Assembly: GCA_002377695.1 (NCBI GenBank)
Contig: DFQH01000001.1
Span: 607,583 to 671,582, forward strand
DNA: 64,000 nt
Direction of reading: 5' to 3'
Origin: Citromicrobium sp. UBA3494
Lineage (GTDB): Bacteria; Pseudomonadota; Alphaproteobacteria; Sphingomonadales; Sphingomonadaceae
Under the pieces are notes generated by a model. It did no database searches. It was not told where the DNA came from and saw only the letters and a list, made by a program, of their open reading frames with translations. This document shows positions 24,994 to 34,002 of this stretch, in pieces. The position numbers and the translations under genes are program-made. The stretch's first letter is position 1. Each line of letters opens with the position of its first letter.

Positions 24994-27060
24994 CTACGCC
25001 CCGTTACCGGGAACACTCGCCTCCAGTTCGGCGATCCACACGTCGGCCACGGCATCGCTGGGCGCACGCCAGTCGCCCCGCGGCGACAATGCACCGCCCA
25101 TGGAGACCTTGGGTCCGTTGGGCATGGCACTGCGCTTGAACTGACTGAAGCCGAAGAACCGGCGGCAATAGACCTCCAGCCAGGTGCGGATCGTCGGCAG
25201 ATCGAAGGCGCGCCTCGCGTCTTCGGGGAAACCGATCGGCCATTGGCCCGCCTCGGCATCGCGCCAGGCGTGCCAGGCGAGGAACGCGACATGGCTGGGC
25301 TTGTGGCCGTAGCGCGCGATGTGGTGGAGGAAGAAGTCGTGCAGCGCGTAGGGGCCGATCTTGTCCTCGGTGCTCTGGATCGCACCGTCATCGTCGGGCG
25401 GCACCAGCTCGGGGCTGATTTCCGTGCCGAGCACGTCTTCCAGCACCTCGTTGAGTTCATGGCTGAACTGGTCGGTCTCGATCACCCAGCGCATCAGGTA
25501 CTGGATGAGGGTCTTGGGGACGCCCGAATTGACGCCATAGTGGCTCATCTGGTCGCCCACGCCGTAGGTGCACCAGCCCAGCGCCAGTTCGGACAGGTCG
25601 CCGGTGCCGATCACGAACCCGCCATGGTGGCCGGCAAGGCGGAACAGGTAATCGGTGCGCAGCCCCGCCTGCACGTTCTCGAACGTGGTGTCGTACACCG
25701 CGTCTCCATCCGCGTGAGGATGGCCGATGTCTTCGAGCATGCGCCGCGCGGCGGGTGTGATGTCGATGGTTTCGGCCACGATTCCGGCGGCCTCCATCAG
25801 CAGAATCGCGTTGTTCTTCGTGCGCTCTGACGTGCCGAAGCCCGGCATCGTGTAGCCGCGGATGGTCTCGCGCGGCAGGCCCAGCCGGTCGCACGCGATG
25901 CACGCCACCAGCAGCGCGTGGGTCGAATCGAGCCCGCCCGAAATCCCGATCACCAGGCTCTTCGCCCCCACCGCCTCGATCCGCCGCATCAGCGCATCGA
26001 CCTGGATGTTCACCGCCTCGTAGCAGTCCTCGTGCAGCGTTTCGGGATCGTCGGGCACGAAGGGGAAGCGCCGCACCCGGCGTTCCAGACCCCAGTCGCC
26101 GGGCTGGTGGTTGTGGGTGAAGGCCACGCGCCGATACCAGTCCTCCGGCCGGCCCGCCGCCTCGCTCGCATCGTGGAACGTGCCGTTGCGCGTCCGGTCG
26201 TTGACGATCCGCGCGGTGTCGATGTCGATCACGCACAGCTCTGCGGTCCGGTCGAAGCGCACGCTCTGCTTCACCAGAGAGCCGAGCTCGTAGATCACGC
26301 CCTGCCCGTCCCACGCAAGGTCGGTGGTGCTCTCGCCATGCCCGCTTGCAGAATAGGCATAGGCGCACATGCCCCGGCTGGAGCTGGACTGGCAGTGCGT
26401 ATGCCGGTCGGTCGCCCGGCCGATGGTAACGGGCGAGGCGGACAGGTTGCACAGGATGTTCGCGCCCGCCATCGCGGCCAGCATTCCGGGCGGCTGTGGG
26501 GCCCAGAAATCCTCGCAGATTTCGATGCCGAAGGTGAAGCCGGGCAGATTGTCGGCCGCGAAGATCACATCGGTACCGAAGGGCGCCTGGTGGCCAGCGA
26601 TGGTCACATCGAGGCCCTGGCAATTGCGCCCGTGGGTGAACTGGCGCTTTTCGTAGAACTCGCGGTAATTGGGCAGGTAGCTCTTGGGCACCACGCCGAG
26701 CAGGCGCCCGTTCGCAATCGCCAGCGCGCAATTGTAAAGGCGCGCACCGCGCTGGATCGGCGCGCCGATCACCAGCACCGTGGTGAGGCCTGCGGTCTCC
26801 TCGACGATCTTGCCGATTGCAGCTTCCGCCGCGTCGATCACCGCACCCTGAAGGTGGAGATCGTCGATGGCGTAGCCGGTGACGCACAGCTCGGGATAAA
26901 CCGCAAGATCGACGCCCGCCTCGTGCGCGTGGCGCGCTTGCGTCAGGATACTCTGGGTATTGCTGGTCACATCGGCCGGACGCACCGAAGGGGTGCAGGT
27001 CGCCACCCGCACGAAACCGTGCGTGTGCATATCGAAGAAGGGATGTGTGCGATCACCCAT
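24994..27060 (-). CDS. nadE: Glutamine-dependent NAD+ synthetase
   Basis: 688 aa from ATG 27060 (MGDRTHPFFDMHTHGFVRVA). The N-terminal nitrilase-type glutaminase has its Glu-Lys-Cys triad in YPELCVTGY, VVPKSYLPNYREFYEKR and FGIEICEDFWAP; the C-terminal synthetase domain has the PP-loop GISGGLDSTHALLV and the later TGDLSELALGWCTYGVGDQM. It converts deamido-NAD+ to NAD+ using glutamine nitrogen. The long two-domain form is typical of this lineage. Confidence 0.97.
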   Translation of the reverse strand: MGDRTHPFFDMHTHGFVRVATCTPSVRPADVTSNTQSILTQARHAHEAGVDLAVYPELCVTGYAIDDLHLQGAVIDAAEAAIGKIVEETAGLTTVLVIGAPIQRGARLYNCALAIANGRLLGVVPKSYLPNYREFYEKRQFTHGRNCQGLDVTIAGHQAPFGTDVIFAADNLPGFTFGIEICEDFWAPQPPGMLAAMAGANILCNLSASPVTIGRATDRHTHCQSSSSRGMCAYAYSASGHGESTTDLAWDGQGVIYELGSLVKQSVRFDRTAELCVIDIDTARIVNDRTRNGTFHDASEAAGRPEDWYRRVAFTHNHQPGDWGLERRVRRFPFVPDDPETLHEDCYEAVNIQVDALMRRIEAVGAKSLVIGISGGLDSTHALLVACIACDRLGLPRETIRGYTMPGFGTSERTKNNAILLMEAAGIVAETIDITPAARRMLEDIGHPHADGDAVYDTTFENVQAGLRTDYLFRLAGHHGGFVIGTGDLSELALGWCTYGVGDQMSHYGVNSGVPKTLIQYLMRWVIETDQFSHELNEVLEDVLGTEISPELVPPDDDGAIQSTEDKIGPYALHDFFLHHIARYGHKPSHVAFLAWHAWRDAEAGQWPIGFPEDARRAFDLPTIRTWLEVYCRRFFGFSQFKRSAMPNGPKVSMGGALSPRGDWRAPSDAVADVWIAELEASVPGNGA

Positions 27061-27144
27061 GGGTGCCTGCGCCTGTGCCTGCATGGCGCGCACGACACAA
27101 GGTCTGGCGCGCACGCGGTCCCGCGGGGAGCCCGGCCGGACGCG

Positions 27145-28167
27145 CTAGGCCGCCGATGGCTGCCGGGCCAGCGTTACGCGGCACCCCTGATCGTTCACCT
27201 CGATATCCTGTTCCGCCCCGGCCTGGCTGGCGAAGGTGCGCATCAGGCTGCGGCCGAGTCCGCCGTCCGCCTCGCTCGGCGCGGCGCTCCCCGCCCCGTT
27301 GTCGCGCACATCCAGCCGCCAGTCGCTGGCCGAACCTTCGAGCACGATGGTCAGCTCGCCATCGCGCCCGTCGCCGAAAGCATACTTGGCCGCGTTGGTC
27401 AGCGCTTCGTTGAGGAACAGGCCGATGGCGACCGCCTGATCGCGCGGCAGCGGGATCGGGGCGATGCGGCGCTCGACCTTCACATTATCGTCGAAGGAGG
27501 CGTGGACCAGATGGTCGATCACATCCTCCAGATAGCTCGCCATGTCGATCGCGCCTTCCTTGCGCTCGGCACTTTCGACGGCGAGCTGCGCGTAGGCGCG
27601 GCTGAAGGAGAACACGCGGTTCGCCGCGTCTTCCAGCGCAGCGGCGGCGGCGGGGTTGTCCTGCCGGCGCTTCTGCAGTTCGATCATGCTGGCGACCAGC
27701 GCGAAGTTGTTCTTCGTGCGGTGCTGCAGTTCCGCCATCAGCCAGCGCCGCCGGTCGAGCGATTCGTGCAGTTCCGCCTCGCGCACGCGCACCGCAGCCC
27801 GGAAAATTTCCGCCAGGAACAGCACCACGCAGGCGGCCAGGAAGTTGATGAGCACGCGCGACTGGTCGCTCGCCACCTCGAAATCGAACGACCAGTGGAA
27901 CGGCAGGACGACGTACCAGGCCCACAGGAAGGACACGATCAGGCACACGATGCCAGCGAATAGCCGCCCGAAAAGGGTCGCAATCAGGACGAGCGGATAG
28001 ACCAGCGCGAAAGGCCCCGCACTGGGCGCAACGATATCGATGAGCGAGCGCAAGCCGATCATCGCGACCGCCAGGCCGAGCCCGAAGATGGTCTGCACCA
28101 GAAGCGGCGGAACGCTTGCCGGCAGGAAATTGGCCGCGTCGACCGCGGTCAGCTTATGGTTGGGCAA
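27145..28167 (-). CDS. Membrane sensor histidine kinase, HisKA_2 type
   Basis: 340 aa from TTG 28167, with GAGGGA 5-6 nt upstream; the open frame continues to 28395 but that part is implausible. Four N-terminal membrane helices resemble the DUF4118 (KdpD-like) module (IVAPSAGPFALVYPLVLIAT). The dimerisation box is AELQHRTKNNFALVASMIEL, with the phospho-accepting His at about 149, and the ATPase N-box is NEALTNAAKYAFGDG. No response regulator is adjacent, so the partner is unknown (general stress response PhyR-type kinases are related). Confidence 0.88.
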   Translation of the reverse strand: MPNHKLTAVDAANFLPASVPPLLVQTIFGLGLAVAMIGLRSLIDIVAPSAGPFALVYPLVLIATLFGRLFAGIVCLIVSFLWAWYVVLPFHWSFDFEVASDQSRVLINFLAACVVLFLAEIFRAAVRVREAELHESLDRRRWLMAELQHRTKNNFALVASMIELQKRRQDNPAAAAALEDAANRVFSFSRAYAQLAVESAERKEGAIDMASYLEDVIDHLVHASFDDNVKVERRIAPIPLPRDQAVAIGLFLNEALTNAAKYAFGDGRDGELTIVLEGSASDWRLDVRDNGAGSAAPSEADGGLGRSLMRTFASQAGAEQDIEVNDQGCRVTLARQPSAA

Positions 28168-28280
28168 ATGCGTCCCTCTTTCGCGCCTATCCCACCAGAT
28201 TCGACGCCGACAGTGCTCCCCAAGCCTTAACAGCAGGTTCGCGCTTGGGCGATTGAGCGATGTTAGTTTTACGCAAATAG

Positions 28281-29294
28281 TCAGGCAGCGAGGAGATCCG
28301 CGATCGGCGGCGCATCCTCGAGGAAGGCGATCAGCCCGCGTTCCTCGCGCGACAGCCAGCGCGTGCTCCGGGGCAGGCGCAACCCCTCGCGCCATGCGCC
28401 CTGCCGGTCCATCAGATCGAACACCGCCGGGTGGATGTAGCTCTTGCGGGTGATTGCGGGCGTGTTGCCCAGCCGCTCGGCCACGTTTTCGGTCAGCACC
28501 TTGATCGTCAGATCGTCCTCCGCGCCCGCGAGCAGTCCGAAGGCCATTACGCTGGCGTGCCAGGTACGGAAGTTCTTGGCGGTGAAATCCTCGCCCATCG
28601 CCTCCCGCAGATAGGCGTTGACGTGGCTGGAGGTCACATCGTGCACGTCGCCATCGTCATGCACGAAGGAGAACAGATCCTGCCCGTCGAGATCCTGCAT
28701 CTGCCGCACGATCTTCGCCAGATGCGTGTCGGTCAGCTGAAGGTCGCGGTGCTTGCCGGACTTGGCGCGGAAGCGGAAGCGCAGCGTCCTGCCCTTCACC
28801 GTGACATGGTGGCTCTTGATCGTCGTCGCGCCGTAACTGCCGTTGTCGCGCGCGTAGCTGTCGTTCCCGACGCGGATCGCGCCGAGATCGAGCAGACGCA
28901 CCACGCCTGCCAGCGCGCGCGAAAGGCCCATGTCGCGCGCTTCCAGATCGTCCACGGCGCGCTTGCGCAGCAAGGGAAGGCGGTTGCCGAAGGCCAGGCA
29001 CTTGTCGAACTTCTCCCCCTCGCGCAGCTCGCGGAACTGGGGATGGTAACGATATTGCTTGCGGCCCTTGGCGTCATAGCCGGTGGCCAGGATGTGCCCG
29101 TTGGGCGCAGGGCAGAACCAGCAATCGACATAGGCCGGTGGCAGGGCGATGGCGTTCAGCCGCTCGCGCTCCGCCTTGTCGCGAATCAGCTTGCCGTCGG
29201 GGTCGTAATAGGCCCAGCCCGTGCCCGCACCCTTGCGGGTGATGCCGGGCAGGCTGTCGTCGACAAAGATCAGCTTTGAGGTTGGCGAATTCAT
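28281..29294 (-). CDS. DNA topoisomerase IB (poxvirus-like)
   Basis: 337 aa from ATG 29294 (MNSPTSKLIFVDDSLPGITR). It relaxes supercoils through a 3'-phosphotyrosine. Visible motifs are the N-terminal RKGAGTGWAYYDPDGK, the catalytic-core arginine region LGAIRVGNDSYARDNGSYGA and the tyrosine in TPAITRKSYIHPAVFD. The bacterial family is small and horizontally mobile. The usual catalytic lysine hairpin HVTVKGRTLRFRFRAKSGK is present, so the enzyme looks active. Confidence 0.94.
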   Translation of the reverse strand: MNSPTSKLIFVDDSLPGITRKGAGTGWAYYDPDGKLIRDKAERERLNAIALPPAYVDCWFCPAPNGHILATGYDAKGRKQYRYHPQFRELREGEKFDKCLAFGNRLPLLRKRAVDDLEARDMGLSRALAGVVRLLDLGAIRVGNDSYARDNGSYGATTIKSHHVTVKGRTLRFRFRAKSGKHRDLQLTDTHLAKIVRQMQDLDGQDLFSFVHDDGDVHDVTSSHVNAYLREAMGEDFTAKNFRTWHASVMAFGLLAGAEDDLTIKVLTENVAERLGNTPAITRKSYIHPAVFDLMDRQGAWREGLRLPRSTRWLSREERGLIAFLEDAPPIADLLAA

Positions 29295-29388
29295 CTTGGC
29301 TTGGAAAGCTCCGGCGCGCGCTTGCGGTTCCCGTGCGCGCGCCCAAATGGCGTGGCGGACGGGTCGCACCCAAGTCAGGAGCATTGCC

Positions 29389-30249
29389 ATGAGCGAATAT
29401 ACGCCGCCGAAGGTCTGGACGCACGACGCCGAAAACGGCGGCAGGTTCGCCAACATCAACCGGCCGACGGCTGGTGCGCGCGAGGACAAGGTGCTGCCTG
29501 CGGGCCGGAACCCCTTCCAGCTCCACTCGCTCGCCACGCCCAACGGCGTGAAGGCGACGATCATGCTGGAAGAGCTGCTCGAGGCCGGCCATCCGGCGGA
29601 ATACGACGCCTACACGATCAATATCGGCGAGGGGGAGCAGTTCGGCTCCGGCTTCGTCGCGATCAACCCGAACTCGAAGATCCCTGCGCTGGTCGACCGG
29701 ACGGGCGAGGTACCGGTGCGCGTGTTCGAAAGCGGCGCGATCCTGCTCCACTTGGCGGAGAAGTTCGACGCGTTTCAGCTGACCGGCCCGAAACGCGCCG
29801 AAATGCTCAGCTGGCTGTTCTGGCAGATCGGCAGCGCGCCCTTCATCGGCGGCGGGTTCGGCCATTTCTACGCCTATGCGCCGGAGAAATTCGAATACCC
29901 GATCAACCGCTACGCGATGGAGACCAAGCGGCTCTTCAGCGTCGCCGACCAGCGGCTGGGCGAGGCGCGCTTCCTCGCGGGCGACGACTACACCATCGCC
30001 GATATCGCGGCCTTCCCGTGGCTGGCGCCCTTCGTCGAAGGCAATATCTACGAGGACGCGAAAACCTTCCTCTCGATCGACGAGTACGAGAACGTCGCGC
30101 GCTGGGTGGAAGAGATCGCCAGCCGCCCGGCCGTGAAGCGCGGGCGGATCGTCAACAAGGTGTGGGGCGATGAGGAATCGCAGCTGCGCGAACGTCACTC
30201 CGCAGCGGATTTCGAGGGCAAGGTGCTGGAACCCAGCAAGCCGGTTTAG
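29389..30249 (+). CDS. yghU: YghU-type glutathione S-transferase/disulfide reductase
   Basis: 286 aa from ATG 29389. Nu-class GST with glutathione-disulfide reductase activity in E. coli. The long N-terminal extension YTPPKVWTHDAENGGRFANI and INRPTAGAREDKVLPAGRNP is distinctive, followed by the thioredoxin fold LHSLATPNGVKATIMLEELL and NPNSKIPALVDR. The C-terminal helical domain includes GDDYTIADIAAFPWL. Single gene, divergent from topoisomerase IB, followed by a REPIN-like element. Confidence 0.94.
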   Translation: MSEYTPPKVWTHDAENGGRFANINRPTAGAREDKVLPAGRNPFQLHSLATPNGVKATIMLEELLEAGHPAEYDAYTINIGEGEQFGSGFVAINPNSKIPALVDRTGEVPVRVFESGAILLHLAEKFDAFQLTGPKRAEMLSWLFWQIGSAPFIGGGFGHFYAYAPEKFEYPINRYAMETKRLFSVADQRLGEARFLAGDDYTIADIAAFPWLAPFVEGNIYEDAKTFLSIDEYENVARWVEEIASRPAVKRGRIVNKVWGDEESQLRERHSAADFEGKVLEPSKPV

Positions 30250-30269
30250 GCCTCCCTCCCTCCTCCGTC

Positions 30270-30354
30270 GTCATCCCGGCCCCAGAGCCGGGATCCCGCT
30301 TTCTTCGGGAGCTGGTCGAATAGAAGCGGGACCCCGGATCAAGTCCGGGGTGAC
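30270..30354. repeat. REPIN-like inverted pair, second copy
   Basis: 85 nt: GTCATCCCGGCCCCAGAGCC opens a left hairpin arm, followed by CCCGCTTT, a ~25-nt spacer, and the inverse arm AGCGGGACCCCGGATCAAGT ending GGGGTGAC. It matches the element at 786-868 in arm sequence and layout. It lies between the convergent yghU and argE genes, where it could also act as a bidirectional terminator. Confidence 0.8.
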
Positions 30355-30373
30355 GAATGGCCTATGGGCAAGT

Positions 30374-31525
30374 TCAGCTCAGTTTCTCCGCCAGCCGCGC
30401 CATGAACGCCGCGCCTTTCTCCAACTGATCTAGCGCAATCCACTCGTCGGGCTGGTGCGCCTGCTCGATCGAGCCGGGGCCGCAGATCACGGTGGGGAAC
30501 CCCGCCTGCTGGAACTGCCCACCCTCGGCCGCGAAGGCGACCTGCCCCGGCGGCGTGTTCTCGCCCGTGAGCGCGCGCACGAAGGCCACCGCATCATCGC
30601 TCCCCTGCGGCGTCATCGGCGGCGTGCCCGCGTGCTGCTTCACCCGCACGCCTGCATCCGGGAAGCGGCTCTGCATTTCAGCATCCAGCTCCGCGCAGCG
30701 CGCCTTGAACGGGGCGAGGATCGCTTCGGCATCCTCCCCCGGCGGGCAGCGCAGGTCGAACTGGAAGCGCGCGTGGCCCGCAAGGATGTTCGAGGCGGCG
30801 CCGCCCTCCATCACGCCGATGGTCAGCGTCGCCTGCGGCGGGTCGAAGCCGTTCGCCGGGTCCGCGCGATCGCGCAGCTGCTCCGCCAGTTCGAGCAGCT
30901 CGTGCATCAGCCGAACCGCGACGGCGTTCGCAGAAATCCCGTGATCGACCAGCGAGGAATGCGCCGCGTGCCCGCGCACGCTCACCTCGTGCACCGCGAT
31001 GCCCTTGTGCCCGGTGATGATGCCCATCAGGCTGGGCTCGCCCACGATGGCGAGGCGCGGGGCGGGGATCGTCTCCGCCATCCGCGCGATCATCGAAGGC
31101 GCGCCCTGACAGCCCACTTCCTCGTCGTAACTCAGCGCCAGATGCACCGGCAGCTTGCCCGCTGTGAACCGAGGGACGAAGGCAAGCGCGAGCGCGATGA
31201 AGCCCTTCATGTCCGCGACGCCGCGCCCGAACAGCTTGCCGTCAGCCTCGCGCACGGTCCACGGATCGCTCGACCAGTCCTGCCCGTCGACCGGGACCAC
31301 ATCGGTATGGCCCGAAAGGATCACCCCGCCTTCCACCGCCGGACCACAGGTGGCGAAGAGGTTGGCCTTCCGGCCATCGCCATTGGGTACGCGCTGCGAC
31401 GCAACGCCGTGCTGCGACAGGTAGTCTTCCACCCACCCGACAAGTTCGAGATTGCTGTTGCGCGAGGTCGTGTCGAACCCGATCAGCGTGTCGAGAATGG
31501 CGCGGGCAGTTGCGAGATCGGTCAT
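30374..31525 (-). CDS. argE: Acetylornithine deacetylase
   Basis: 383 aa from ATG 31525 (MTDLATARAILDTLIGFDTT). M20-family di-zinc amidohydrolase, releasing ornithine from N-acetylornithine. Metal ligands and catalytic residues are visible in VILSGHTDVVPVDGQDW, FGRGVADMKGF (bridging Asp), SYDEEVGCQGA (catalytic Glu) and VGEPS, with the dimerisation domain HAAHSSLVDHGISAN. Close relatives include succinyl-diaminopimelate desuccinylase, but LIGFDTTSRNSN favours ArgE. Confidence 0.9.
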   Translation of the reverse strand: MTDLATARAILDTLIGFDTTSRNSNLELVGWVEDYLSQHGVASQRVPNGDGRKANLFATCGPAVEGGVILSGHTDVVPVDGQDWSSDPWTVREADGKLFGRGVADMKGFIALALAFVPRFTAGKLPVHLALSYDEEVGCQGAPSMIARMAETIPAPRLAIVGEPSLMGIITGHKGIAVHEVSVRGHAAHSSLVDHGISANAVAVRLMHELLELAEQLRDRADPANGFDPPQATLTIGVMEGGAASNILAGHARFQFDLRCPPGEDAEAILAPFKARCAELDAEMQSRFPDAGVRVKQHAGTPPMTPQGSDDAVAFVRALTGENTPPGQVAFAAEGGQFQQAGFPTVICGPGSIEQAHQPDEWIALDQLEKGAAFMARLAEKLS

Positions 31526-31610
31526 GCATGCGGCTCTAGCGCGACGCGGACTCCATGCCACCCCTTCACATCGTGGCCGACGGCGCTATAGGGGCTGTCC
31601 GCCTGCGCAT

Positions 31611-31685
<75 letters not shown>

Positions 31686-32035
31686 GGCTTTTCATCCATG
31701 CCAGGAACCTGAAAGGTTGCAGACCTCCTCCGGAGTGAAAGCGGCGGGACGCGCTGCCGGCGCCGGATTCCGAAACCATCGATCGCTCCACCCGACGATG
31801 CATGGCGCGCGCCACTGGCGAAGCGCCATGAGTGTGCGGCCTCGACCTCGTCCGAGGGGGAAGGAACCGACCGCCCACCGCCCCACGCGAAAACGCCCTG
31901 CAACAAGCTCGCCGGTCGCCGCCATTTCCTCATCAGAACCCCTGCCGGGCAGGCGGACGGCAGCAATCGTTAATGGATTCGCAGCAATTGATATGGCATA
32001 TGTTTCAGTTCGTTAGTCGCAGGGGAACCTCGTCA
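31686..32035. other. Intergenic region between tRNA-Gln and response regulator
   Basis: No supported gene. The frame that continues into the response regulator from ~31832 lacks a ribosome-binding site and has low-complexity Arg/Pro-rich translation, so it is taken as non-coding leader. No clear promoter was identified. Confidence 0.5.
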
Positions 32036-32407
32036 GTGATCCTGGTTGTCGAAGACGAGGCCAATGTCCGCGAGGAATTGGTCGAGATGCTGGAGTTGCA
32101 CCGCTTCGAAGTCTGCGGCGCAGCCAACGTCGCACGCGGGCTCGACAAGGTGCGGGAAGCTTCAACGCCAGTGGTCCTGCTGACGGATCTTCGCCTCGGG
32201 GAAGGCAGCGGCCTCGATCTCATCCGCGAGATCAGGGCCGATCCGCAATTGCGGCCCAAGGTGGTGCGTTCCATCCTGATGACGGGCCATATCGACCTGA
32301 CCGAGCAGGTTCAGCGCGAAATTGCCAAACAGGGCGTTCCGATCATGTTCAAGCCGGTCGATTTCAAGCGCCTGATGCCAATGCTCGCACAGGAAGCGCA
32401 GCCATGA
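32036..32407 (+). CDS. Single-domain response regulator
   Basis: 123 aa from GTG 32036, with AGGGGAA 8 nt upstream; ATGs at 31973 and 32000 are alternatives without ribosome-binding sites. It is a receiver domain only: MILVVEDEANVREELVEMLE places the acidic pair at E6-D7, the phosphoacceptor at D51 (VVLLTDLRLGEGSG), the switch Thr in ILMTGH and the conserved Lys in MFKPVD. There is no output domain, so it signals through partners. The TGA overlaps the ATG of the next gene (ATGA), implying a two-component pair. Confidence 0.85.
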   Translation: MILVVEDEANVREELVEMLELHRFEVCGAANVARGLDKVREASTPVVLLTDLRLGEGSGLDLIREIRADPQLRPKVVRSILMTGHIDLTEQVQREIAKQGVPIMFKPVDFKRLMPMLAQEAQP

Positions 32408-33555
32408 TGGACGGCCTGATCTCCCGGTCCCAGAACAAGCTGGACCCTCCCTTCGGCCTGCATTCGTTCCGGCAGATGACGACCAGGGGATGGATCGTCG
32501 TCGTTGCGATATGCGCGATCGCGGTCGCCGCAAGCTCATCCCGGATTATCGTCGACCGGGGGTTCGAGTTCTATCTCGGCCCGTTCTTCTACCTGCTGGC
32601 TTACCGGCTGGGTGGGCTTCGCCTCGCAATCCCGATGGTCTTTCTGACCATGGGCGCATCCGTGCTGTGGTGGGGCCATGCGTTCTCCCTCGGCGTGTCG
32701 CTGGCCCACGTTCTGTTTATCGACCGTTTCCGGTTTGCCGGTCGTTCGCTGGCGATCGCCACCGTCGTATTCTACTCCACGTTCGGCGCGGCGGCGCTCT
32801 ATCTGATCCTGTATTTCAACTATAGCCCCACCTCGAGCATCATCGCGCTGACGATAATCCGCAAGCTTCTCAACGAGGTATTGCTGGCGGCTCTGGTCGA
32901 CCTGACCGTTTCGCTGCTGGCGCTGAATCTGCTTACCGGTCGGATATCGAAACGGCGGACGATCAATCTTGCAGAACTGCTCTCGGCGTCGATCACCCTG
33001 ATCGTGGTGACGTCCGCACTCGTTCTGTTTGTCGGTAGCATCGCCCGTTTCCCGCAGGAATTCAGGACTTTCAAGGCGGAGACCGCGCTTCAGGTGCAGG
33101 TGCGCATCGGACGGGGGTTGTTCCTGGGAGAACCGTACCTCGGCCTGACGGAATTGAGCAATGACGGGAGCCGCCAAGCGTCCCGACGGCAGCTGGAACC
33201 TGATGTCGCGCAATCCGCGCTCCAGCGCTGCGGGGCTGGGCCAGTTTCTCTCGGGCACGTGGATCGGCATGGCCCAGCAGCCGGGCAACTGGCTCAACGA
33301 TGTGGCGCGGCAGAAGGGTTGGCTCGACTCCAACGGTCGGGTCGCCCCGGCCGCGCGCGGATCGCTGCTCGCGCTGCGGTACGATGCGACGGCCTCTATC
33401 AACAGCATCGCCGACTACGCCCGATCGAACATCGCCACCATCCGCCGTGCAGGGATCAGGCCCGGGAACGATCCGCAGGTGCTGGCGAACATGGCCTATC
33501 TCGGCCACCACCTTGGGCCGGGCGATGCAATCCGGTACCTCAAGGGTGGCCTTAG
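32404..33555 (+). pseudogene. Membrane sensor gene, apparently truncated and fused out of frame
   Basis: The open frame is 383 codons, but only residues 1-~250 look genuine: about seven membrane helices (GWIVVVAICAIAVAA; GPFFYLLAYRLGGLRLAIPM; AIATVVFYSTFGAAALYLIL; SASITLIVVTSALVLFVG) and a short extracytoplasmic-like segment EFRTFKAETALQVQVRIGRG. From ~33150 the translation becomes Arg/Gln/Ala-rich, typical of a wrong frame, and a different frame there (33161-33730) encodes recognisable protein. The expected kinase or output domain is missing. Best reading: a sensor-kinase gene that lost its 3' part by deletion. Confidence 0.6.
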
Positions 33556-33730
33556 CGAAAGCCGGGCGGCCCATCTTCTCAAGGCGCAGGTGGGTTCCGC
33601 ACAGGCCCTGGAAAAGATCAACCGCACGGGCGATGCCGCCGTCGCGCACCGCGACTGGCTCAATGGTTACATCGCACGCAAAATCAGGCCGGATCGTTTT
33701 GCCGGTCTGCAACAGGCGAGCACCAGCTAG
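33161..33730 (+). pseudogene. Lytic-transglycosylase-like C-terminal fragment
   Basis: 189 aa. It starts just inside the membrane gene's frame and opens with SWNLMSRNPRSSAAGLGQFL followed by SGTWIGMAQQ, which matches the middle of SLT/lysozyme-like domains (…NPRSSAAGLGQF…TW). The remainder (NMAYLGHHLGPGDAIRYLKG, GDAAVAHRDWLNGYIARKI) also looks like real protein. The stretch that should carry the catalytic Glu, just before the first motif, is absent; an in-frame TGA lies at 33155. It is either a fragment left by the deletion that truncated 32404 or, less likely, a short functional protein. Confidence 0.55.
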
Positions 33731-34002
33731 ACCAGTTCCGACAGACCCCGCCTCGCGGGTGCCGCCACCCCCTCCGCAGCCACGCATCCGGGCAGAATCG
33801 CGCGTTTTCGCGGGGCACAAATCCATCGCCATCGCGGCCTCCTGAAAACCCCTTAGGCGGGGCTCCGGGACATTACGGAAGGGGGCCTTGGTAGCATCTC
33901 TTAAAGGAGAAAACCCGAAGCCACCGGCAAGAAGGCATTTATAGGCGCCCCTCTATCCCTTGCTCAACACAGTCAGAGACTGAAGCCAAGGGGAGCGTAC
34001 CA
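33731..34002. other. Leader region of sigma-factor gene
   Basis: 272 nt without a gene. AAGGGGAG lies ~8-10 nt before the ATG at 34003. The AT-richer 33890-33990 stretch (TTAAAGGAGAAAACCC...) presumably contains the promoter, but no clear -35/-10 was assigned. Confidence 0.5.

Noticed and set aside
33150..33555. C-terminal third of the 32404 frame as real protein
   Set aside because: Composition shifts abruptly to Arg/Gln/Ala and another frame here encodes recognisable sequence.
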